The notes beneath the pieces are model-generated. The model saw only the letters and a program-made list of their open reading frames with translations. It ran no database searches and was not told the DNA's origin. DNA of 5,498 nt from an uncultured Saprospiraceae bacterium (lineage in GTDB: Bacteria > Bacteroidota > Bacteroidia > Chitinophagales > Saprospiraceae), in assembly GCA_937952155.1 (NCBI GenBank), contig CALFYH010000037.1, positions 1-5,498 on the forward strand. Reading direction: 5' to 3'. Position 1 is the first letter of the stretch; each line of letters opens with the position of its first letter. The translations under genes and the position numbers were made by a program. Positions 1 to 4,709 of this stretch are shown here, piece after piece.

Positions 1-590
1 CGCACTGGATTGCCACGTTCTATCTGCATTTGGTTTTTCCATTGTGAGATTTCATTGGTCTTCAAAGATTGAAAATGCTTCTCTCGAATTTTTATTAACA
101 ATCGTTCGTAAGCCAGTTTTTTGTTTTGATGCTGTGATCTACTATCCATGACTACTACTTGTGTTCCTGTAGGCACGTGTGTAGCGCGGATCGCAGAACT
201 CACTTTATTGACATGTTGTCCTCCTGCACCCGAACTTCGCATGGCTTGGTAAGAAATGTCGCAATCTTTTATTTCCATATCTGAGACATTGCCTACTTCA
301 AAGATACCGATATACCAGTTTTTGCGTTTGTGATCTTTGCGTATTTCACTTTCGCCGATCCACTGTATTGTACCGACCCAAGACGCCACAAAGCCCAAAG
401 TTTGGTTGCCTTCTATAGACAAAAGCGCTGTCTCAATAGTCCCATTTTCGTCTCCAGCTATCTTTTGCAATACCTGAATTTCGAGACCTTGGGTCCTAGC
501 TTCATCTATCAAAATCTGAAGCACCCGAGCGACTACTCGGGTACATTCAGCCGGTCCACGACCTGATGTGATTTGAATTAACTTTTGCAT
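1..590 (-). CDS. prfH: PrfH, peptide chain release factor-like ribosome rescue protein (C-terminal end cut by window)
   Basis: My translation of the minus strand from the ATG at 590-588 is open for 196 codons to the window edge. The N-terminus carries the PrfH-type segment GRGPAEC (residues 10-16), and the basic stretch KDHKRKNWYIG follows at 85-95. The catalytic loop RSSGAGGQHVNK lies at 118-129 with GGQ at 123-125, the motif that triggers peptidyl-tRNA hydrolysis in class I release factors. The SRSQHQNKKLA segment (150-160) is also typical. The protein is much shorter than RF1/RF2 and has no codon-recognition domain. The last readable residues, ERGNPV, sit close to the end of known PrfH proteins (about 200 aa), so only a few residues should be missing. 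The start lies 4 bases after the rtcB stop, so the two genes are almost certainly co-transcribed and translationally coupled. Known family role: PrfH releases the nascent chain from ribosomes nicked in the 16S decoding centre so that RtcB can reseal the RNA. I see no internal stop or frameshift. Confidence 0.95.
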   Translation of the reverse strand, partial: MQKLIQITSGRGPAECTRVVARVLQILIDEARTQGLEIQVLQKIAGDENGTIETALLSIEGNQTLGFVASWVGTIQWIGESEIRKDHKRKNWYIGIFEVGNVSDMEIKDCDISYQAMRSSGAGGQHVNKVSSAIRATHVPTGTQVVVMDSRSQHQNKKLAYERLLIKIREKHFQSLKTNEISQWKNQMQIERGNPV

Positions 591-594
591 GATT

Positions 595-1989
595 TTACCC
601 TTTGTCCATTCTTACTATTTTGGGTGTGAATGTACCCATGATGTCCACCAATTCTGTTTGCAATGACATGACTTTAGTAATATCTTTGTATGCTATTGGT
701 GACTCATCGATGCTGCCACCGATCAAGGTTACGCCAGCATCTTTAAGCCGTTTTTTGATCTCGTGTTGGGTAAACTGACTTTTGCATTGCGCTCTAGAAA
801 ACAATCTGCCAGCACCATGAGAGGCTGATTGGATGCTATTTTCATCACCTTTGCCAACAACAATATAGCCTGGTGCCGTCATTGATCCGGGTATGATGCC
901 AGCTACACCACGAGAAGCAGGAGTTGCACCTTTTCGATGTACAATACATTCCTTACCATCTACAATTTCACGCCAAGCAAGATTATGGCTATTGGATATA
1001 TTGAGCAAGACTCGTCTGCCTAGTGCTTTACTAAGCCGTCGATGAATGTCTTCATGACAAGCGGCTGCGTAATCACCTGCCAAGTTCATTGCTAGCCAAT
1101 ATTCCATACCGTCGTGTGTGTTCAGGTCCAACCACGCCAGATGTTGCACCTGACGTGGCAAAGGACACTGCTTCATAGCGAGGGCCGTATAATGTTTGGC
1201 AATATTGGCACCCAATCCACGCGAACCACTATGGCACAAGACCGCAAAATAGCTTCCCGATTTGAGTTTCCATTCAGGCAATGTCTGTTCGATATCCACG
1301 ATACCAAACTCCACAAAATGGTTTCCGCCACCTGAGGTACCGAGCTGTTTGTATGCTTTGTCGAACATGCCTTTGAGCAAAGGGATTTCACTAAATTCTT
1401 TCCTATCCAGCACGGCATGGTCGGCTTTGATTTTGTGCGTCTCTGTCATACCAAATTTGGTGTGATCTTGAAGTATGTTTTTCAATTCATCTTCTCGGCC
1501 ATTGACATATGTGCCTGGCAAATCAAAAATGGACAGACTCATCCTACAACCAATATCGACACCGACACCGTAGGGTATGACGGCATTATCTGTAGCCAAT
1601 ACTCCACCTATCGGAAGTCCGTAACCTGCATGGCCATCTGGCATAAGTGCACCTTTGACAGCTACAGGAAGTTTTAAAGATTCGTATAGCTGATACTTTG
1701 CGGCATCTTCTATTTCATTTTCGCCGTAGATCTGAAAAGGTACACGTTCTGATCTTAAAGTGTGCATTTTGAGCGCTACAGGTTTTACCAAACTTTCAGC
1801 AATCTTACCCCAAGTTGGATCGCCCATAAAAGTATTTGGTTTGAGCAAAACTTCTTTCGCTTGTGCCAAGACACTATCTTTTTTCTCACGCTTTTTGTAT
1901 CGATTGATATACCCAAGCGCGATGTTTATTGAATTGTTTTGAGGAAAGCCCAATTTAATTAAGTCTTTCCCTGAGATTTTACTTCCCAT
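595..1989 (-). CDS. rtcB: RtcB family RNA-splicing/repair ligase (RtcB2 type, PrfH-linked)
   Basis: This is a complete 464-residue protein. RtcB joins RNA 2',3'-cyclic phosphate or 3'-phosphate ends to 5'-OH ends using GTP and Mn2+. All expected metal and catalytic motifs are visible: MPDGHAGYGLPIGG (116-129), VDIGCRM with D145 and C148, GTSGGGNHFVE with N223/H224, HSGSRGLG with H253, SNSHN with H335, HRKGATPASRG (351-361), and SHGAGRLFSR, where H391 matches the histidine that becomes guanylylated. VDIGCRM differs from the common DIGCGM of housekeeping RtcB. Residues 1 to about 80 form an extension ahead of the ligase core, beginning ISGKDLIKLGF. The following prfH gene starts 4 bases beyond the stop, which points to the dedicated ribosomal-RNA repair branch of the family rather than general tRNA splicing. 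The start ATG at 1989-1987 is the one giving the ISGKDL N-terminus; no clear Shine-Dalgarno sequence precedes it, as is usual in Bacteroidota. I found no convincing -7 element immediately upstream. Confidence 0.97.
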   Translation of the reverse strand: MGSKISGKDLIKLGFPQNNSINIALGYINRYKKREKKDSVLAQAKEVLLKPNTFMGDPTWGKIAESLVKPVALKMHTLRSERVPFQIYGENEIEDAAKYQLYESLKLPVAVKGALMPDGHAGYGLPIGGVLATDNAVIPYGVGVDIGCRMSLSIFDLPGTYVNGREDELKNILQDHTKFGMTETHKIKADHAVLDRKEFSEIPLLKGMFDKAYKQLGTSGGGNHFVEFGIVDIEQTLPEWKLKSGSYFAVLCHSGSRGLGANIAKHYTALAMKQCPLPRQVQHLAWLDLNTHDGMEYWLAMNLAGDYAAACHEDIHRRLSKALGRRVLLNISNSHNLAWREIVDGKECIVHRKGATPASRGVAGIIPGSMTAPGYIVVGKGDENSIQSASHGAGRLFSRAQCKSQFTQHEIKKRLKDAGVTLIGGSIDESPIAYKDITKVMSLQTELVDIMGTFTPKIVRMDKG

Positions 1990-2060
1990 GAATGATTGAT
2001 TTTGAATTAATAAAATATGATTATTTTATGCAATATGAATTGCAGAACGGTAGGTGTGCC

Positions 2061-2074
2061 TGAACTTTAGTTCA
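2061..2074. promoter_or_regulatory. 14-bp palindrome upstream of rtcB, possible operator
   Basis: TGAACT-TT-AGTTCA is a perfect 6-bp inverted repeat with a 2-base centre, 71 bases upstream of the rtcB start codon. Its position fits an operator or activator site for the rtcB-prfH operon. A palindrome of this size can arise by chance in AT-rich DNA, and I recognise no specific regulator. Confidence 0.3.
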
Positions 2075-2117
2075 AACTTCAAAATGATACAAACGGGAAA
2101 TTAGTTAACTCATTCTT

Positions 2118-2166
2118 AATCCTTCTCACACTAAAGATGTGCATCGGTCTCTAAAAAAGAAGGATT
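2118..2166. repeat. Spaced inverted repeat (9-bp arms) with a nested small stem
   Basis: AATCCTTCT at 2118-2126 is the exact reverse complement of AGAAGGATT at 2158-2166. Inside, CACA (2127-2130) pairs with TGTG (2138-2141). On the minus strand this lies between the 2172-2211 terminator and rtcB, where it could fold as an RNA structure in an rtcB leader or be a protein-binding site. No U-run makes it a terminator. Function unknown. Confidence 0.4.
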
Positions 2167-2171
2167 TGAAT

Positions 2172-2211
2172 AAAAACAAAAAAGCCCGTTGAAATGTACT
2201 TCTTCGGGCTT
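2172..2211 (-). terminator. Rho-independent terminator, minus strand
   Basis: On the minus strand AAGCCCG (2211-2205) pairs with CGGGCTT (2188-2182), and an inner GAA/TTC pairing extends the stem across a symmetric AA/AA bulge. The 3' arm runs directly into a T tract (TTTTTTGTTTTT, 2183-2172). The other strand has no T tract, so the signal is directional. It ends a minus-strand transcript that begins to the right of it and lies 26 bases after the stop of the small ORF at 2237-2311. It also insulates rtcB from transcription from that side. Confidence 0.8.
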
Positions 2212-2236
2212 CATATATCTATGGGAAAGAATATTC

Positions 2237-2311
2237 TTAAGAAAAATGTAAGCCACGAAGAATGTTGTCAGCAGGAGCTGCGCCATTCGGTTTGATTGTG
2301 AAACAAGACAT
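2237..2311 (-). CDS. Possible small ORF of 24 codons, unknown function
   Basis: On the minus strand an ATG at 2311-2309 opens a 24-codon frame that begins MSCFTIKPNG, continues AAPADN and ends RGLHFS before TAA. I do not recognise it. In favour of a real gene or small-RNA unit: a strong same-strand rho-independent terminator begins 26 bases past the stop, and nothing else in the window explains that terminator, since no other minus-strand gene lies to its right. A TAnnTTTG-like element sits about 40 bases upstream. The composition (Pro, Gly, Ala, Asn, one Cys, no long hydrophobic run) is not that of a membrane peptide or secretion signal. It could instead be a small RNA whose open frame is accidental. 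Confidence 0.35.
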   Translation of the reverse strand: MSCFTIKPNGAAPADNILRGLHFS

Positions 2312-2349
2312 AAACTTCGTGTTAAAATGGTTTATAATAAATAACGACA

Positions 2350-2357
2350 CAAATGTA
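2350..2357 (-). promoter_or_regulatory. Candidate Bacteroidota -7 element for the small minus-strand unit
   Basis: The minus strand reads TACATTTG, a match to the TAnnTTTG -7 consensus of Bacteroidota. It would place a transcription start near 2343 and leave a leader of about 30 bases before the small ORF. No good -33 TTTG is seen at the usual spacing, so support is weak. The element overlaps an imperfect hairpin (2349-2372, ACAAATGTA against TACAATTTGT with one bulged base), which may be incidental. Confidence 0.3.
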
Positions 2358-2564
2358 TAATCTACAATTTGTTTTAGGAAATTATCTTAACGCAATATGT
2401 TTTTATTAATATAAATTTGGAATAAATTAACAAGACTGGTAGCTTCAAAAGATGTATGTTTTGAAATCTTTACATCTGAGTTATAATCTATGGGGCGATT
2501 AATATCAATCTAGCACTTGATAAGAGATTTGCGTTATATTTTATGCTAAACGCTCATTATAAGT

Positions 2565-2572
2565 TATATTTG
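2565..2572 (+). promoter_or_regulatory. -7 promoter element of the TonB receptor gene
   Basis: TATATTTG fits the Bacteroidota -7 consensus TAnnTTTG exactly and lies 20 bases before the receptor ATG, predicting a very short 5' leader starting near 2578. The -33 region at the expected spacing (about 2541-2546, TTATGC) is only a weak match. No Shine-Dalgarno sequence follows, and the stretch before the ATG is A/T-rich, typical of this phylum. Confidence 0.6.
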
Positions 2573-2592
2573 CACAAACAAAATTTTATAAT

Positions 2593-4452
2593 ATGCGTTT
2601 TATTGCACTTTTATTTTTTGTATTTAATATATTTAATATTTTGTATTGTCAGGTTGGAGATTCGCTTTTTGAAAATATAGACGAAATAGTTATTTCACAA
2701 AATAGAATCCATCTTGCATTAAAAGATAACACACGACAAATCCAAGTAATCAGTAAGAAGCAAATCATGGTTATGCCTGCGACTAGCTTGCCAGAATTAC
2801 TTCAACATATCAGTGGAATCGACATCCGGCGTCGAGGTATCAATAGCACACAAGCAGATATCAATATCCAAGGTGGAAGCTTCGAACAAGTTCTCATACT
2901 TTTGAATGGCGTCCGCATGACCGATGCACAGACAGGACACCATAATATGTACTTGCCTATTAGTATTCAAAATATAGAGCGTATAGAAATAGTGAAGGGT
3001 AGTGCAGCCCGTATTTATGGTCAAAATGCCTATGCAGGTATTATCAATATTATTACGAATCCAGGTGAAAATGCCAGCATCATTGGAACAGTAGAATATG
3101 GTAGTTTTAATACCATAGGTGCAAGAATCCATGTAGATCTTCCTACTGGAAAAATGTATCAGTCCTTGGACCTTGGGCATGAAACGAGTGACGGGTACCG
3201 ATATAATACAGATTACAAGATCCAAAATATTTATTATCAGGGTATTATAAATAAAGGCACTAATGGTGAAATTAAAATTCTAGCAGGATTTACAGGCAGG
3301 AAATTTGGTGCAAATGGCTTTTATGCCAGTCCTTTGTATGCCGATCAATACGAGGAAGTCCAGACAAGCATTGTAAGTATATCTACCAAACTGTTACATA
3401 AAAACATGGTTATTATGCCAAGGGTGAGCTGGAGACGAAACCAAGATACATATTTATTTATCCGTGACAATCCTAGTTATTATAGGAATCTGCACATAGG
3501 CAATACCTTACAAGCCGATATCCAATTGTCCATCAATAATAAATATGGAATTTTGGGCATGGGCGCAGAATTGAATAAACAATTTTTGGTGAGTAATAAT
3601 CTTGGCAATCGTGAGCGGACCATAAGCAGTATTTTTTTAGATCAGCATCTACATTTTGCTGAGGATAGTAAATGGAAGGTAAGTTTTGGTATCAATACAC
3701 AATATATTTCTGATATAAAAAAGGTGAAGTTGTATCCAGGCGTGGATATGAGTTATCAATGGACGCCGCAAATAAAAACATTTTTCGCTGCCAATATTGG
3801 AAATCGTATTCCGAGCTACACTGATCTATATTACAAAAGCCCGGCTGAAAAAGGAAATCCAAATTTGTTGCCAGAATCCACCTTTGACTTGAGGCTGGGT
3901 ACCCAAATAAATGCTCAACAATGGTCCATAGATGTCAGTATTTTCAAAAGAATGAGTAACAATACCATCGATTGGTCTAAGGACTCTATCAATCAATCAA
4001 AATGGTTGATATCCAATATTTTAGAGACTAATCTTTATGGATTGGATGTAAATGGCTCTTGGAAAATGAGTAGTAATGCAAGATTTTCTGCCGGTTATAT
4101 GTATCTTCACAATGATGCTAAAAGCAATATTGGCAATATCAGCAGATATGCATTGGACAATTTGAAACATCAGATAAAAATGGGTCTCAGTTTCCAATTG
4201 CCGATCATTCCTATCAATGTAGCCATCCAATACAGATATAATGCTCGCAATACACCAGAAAGTTTTAAAACATACGAGGGCTTTCAGCAGCAACATTTGT
4301 TAGATACTAAGTGGACGTACGCATTTAAAGGTGTCAATATCTCAGCAAATATGTATAATATCACCAATACAGCATACACAGAAACTGGATTTGTACCTAT
4401 GCCAGGTAGATGGTATCAAGTGAGTGTACAATATGCTTGGGTTAAAAAGTAG
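2593..4452 (+). CDS. TonB-dependent outer-membrane receptor (compact, BtuB/siderophore-receptor-like)
   Basis: This is a complete 619-residue protein. Residues 1 to about 19 are a hydrophobic signal peptide ending ILYC, with mature Q20 a likely cleavage site. A TonB-box-like stretch, IDEIVISQNR (29-38), follows directly, so there is no carboxypeptidase-regulatory-like domain of the kind SusC proteins carry. The plug covers about 46-157, with QVISKKQI, LPELLQHISGIDIRRRG, DINIQGGSFEQVLILLNGVRM, IERIEIVKGSAARIYG and AGIINIIT. The rest is a beta-barrel of alternating, aromatic-rich strands that includes the conserved RIPSYTDLYY ... GNPNLLPEST segment (405-430) and ends VSVQYAWVKK. The protein should import a ligand such as a metal chelate, cobamide or small organic compound across the outer membrane, powered by TonB-ExbBD. 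The substrate cannot be told from sequence alone. No SusD-like partner follows. The ATG at 2593 is fixed by the signal peptide and the promoter just upstream. A CDGSH iron-sulfur gene lies 89 bases downstream; a shared link to iron is possible but unproven. Confidence 0.93.
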   Translation: MRFIALLFFVFNIFNILYCQVGDSLFENIDEIVISQNRIHLALKDNTRQIQVISKKQIMVMPATSLPELLQHISGIDIRRRGINSTQADINIQGGSFEQVLILLNGVRMTDAQTGHHNMYLPISIQNIERIEIVKGSAARIYGQNAYAGIINIITNPGENASIIGTVEYGSFNTIGARIHVDLPTGKMYQSLDLGHETSDGYRYNTDYKIQNIYYQGIINKGTNGEIKILAGFTGRKFGANGFYASPLYADQYEEVQTSIVSISTKLLHKNMVIMPRVSWRRNQDTYLFIRDNPSYYRNLHIGNTLQADIQLSINNKYGILGMGAELNKQFLVSNNLGNRERTISSIFLDQHLHFAEDSKWKVSFGINTQYISDIKKVKLYPGVDMSYQWTPQIKTFFAANIGNRIPSYTDLYYKSPAEKGNPNLLPESTFDLRLGTQINAQQWSIDVSIFKRMSNNTIDWSKDSINQSKWLISNILETNLYGLDVNGSWKMSSNARFSAGYMYLHNDAKSNIGNISRYALDNLKHQIKMGLSFQLPIIPINVAIQYRYNARNTPESFKTYEGFQQQHLLDTKWTYAFKGVNISANMYNITNTAYTETGFVPMPGRWYQVSVQYAWVKK

Positions 4453-4490
4453 AAAGTGGGAAACGATTACCAAAAGAAATCATTCCTTTT

Positions 4491-4517
4491 TAAACTTTAT
4501 CGTCATGACAAAGTTTA
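4491..4517. repeat. Hairpin after the receptor gene, possible terminator-like or regulatory element
   Basis: TAAACTTT (4491-4498) and AAAGTTTA (4510-4517) form an 8-bp inverted repeat with an 11-base loop that itself contains the palindrome GTCATGAC (4502-4509). It lies 38 bases after the receptor stop and 24 bases before the CDGSH start. No T run follows on either strand, so it is not a classic intrinsic terminator. It could stabilise the receptor mRNA 3' end or bind a regulator of the next gene. Confidence 0.4.
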
Positions 4518-4541
4518 TACATCACACAATTATCATTAAAG

Positions 4542-4709
4542 ATGTCACAGCCAACAAAAATAACAGTTAATTCAAATGGATCTCTCAAAGTAGAAGGAGA
4601 TATTATAGTCGTGGATGGTTCGGGAAATGAATATAATCTGCAAGGTAGAACGACTGTTGGTTTTTGCAGATGTGGCCTTTCGAAAAACAAGCCATTTTGT
4701 GACGGATAG
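4542..4709 (+). CDS. Mini-CDGSH iron-sulfur protein, truncated before its histidine ligand (probably broken)
   Basis: From the ATG at 4542 the frame gives 55 residues. It starts MSQPTKITVNSNGSLKVEGD, the usual N-terminal beta region of bacterial mini-CDGSH proteins, and ends TVGFCRCGLSKNKPFCDG. The CDGSH motif C-x-C-x2-[ST]-x3-P-x-C-D-G-[ST]-H is matched by C42, C44, S47, P51, C53, D54 and G55. The next codon, TAG (4707-4709), occupies the Ser/Thr position, and the following codon CAC (4710-4712) would be the histidine ligand. The product therefore has the three cysteine ligands but not the histidine of the 3Cys-1His [2Fe-2S] site, so it is unlikely to bind a normal cluster. Family members are small cytosolic redox or Fe-S proteins, usually around 65-75 aa. 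Read on past TAG, the frame gives HRCLFIS and stops again at 4731. The cause may be a nonsense mutation or, more likely, fusion to foreign sequence (see the junction feature). Confidence 0.85.
   Translation: MSQPTKITVNSNGSLKVEGDIIVVDGSGNEYNLQGRTTVGFCRCGLSKNKPFCDG

Larger units (their letters stand above)
1990..2592. other. Divergent intergenic region between rtcB and the TonB receptor gene
   Basis: About 600 bases with no long ORF, visibly more AT-rich than rtcB. Reading rightwards it holds a short palindrome, a spaced inverted repeat, a minus-strand terminator, a possible 24-codon minus-strand ORF with a candidate promoter, and the receptor promoter, all listed separately. Between about 2373 and 2560 I see only AT-rich sequence with no tRNA, riboswitch or direct-repeat structure I can recognise. 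No consensus TAnnTTTG was found on the minus strand in the 110 bases in front of rtcB. Confidence 0.7.

Noticed and set aside
330..566. Plus-strand open frame opposite prfH
   Set aside because: The opposite strand encodes clear PrfH sequence here, so this is a shadow frame.
1114..1677. Several overlapping short open frames on both strands within rtcB
   Set aside because: All overlap conserved RtcB motifs in the true frame and show no domain features or start signals.
2221..2295. Plus-strand 24-codon frame (MGKNILKKNV ...) antisense to the proposed minus-strand small ORF
   Set aside because: No plus-strand promoter or terminator frames it, and the terminator just beside it works only for the minus strand.
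2172..2357. tmRNA, 6S RNA or riboswitch in the intergenic unit
   Set aside because: No tRNA-like ends, no alanine-rich tag frame typical of tmRNA, and no riboswitch core that I can recognise.
2593..2655. Lipoprotein signal (Cys19) on the TonB receptor
   Set aside because: ILYC does not fit a lipobox, and receptors of this family are barrels cleaved by signal peptidase I.
2797..3225. Minus-strand open frame of 142 codons inside the receptor gene
   Set aside because: It lies fully antisense to well-conserved plug-domain coding sequence, and its protein resembles no known family.
4450..4709. Reassignment of TAG to an amino acid in this genome
   Set aside because: The receptor ends naturally at a TAG right after its final barrel strand, and reading on gives no family-like extension.
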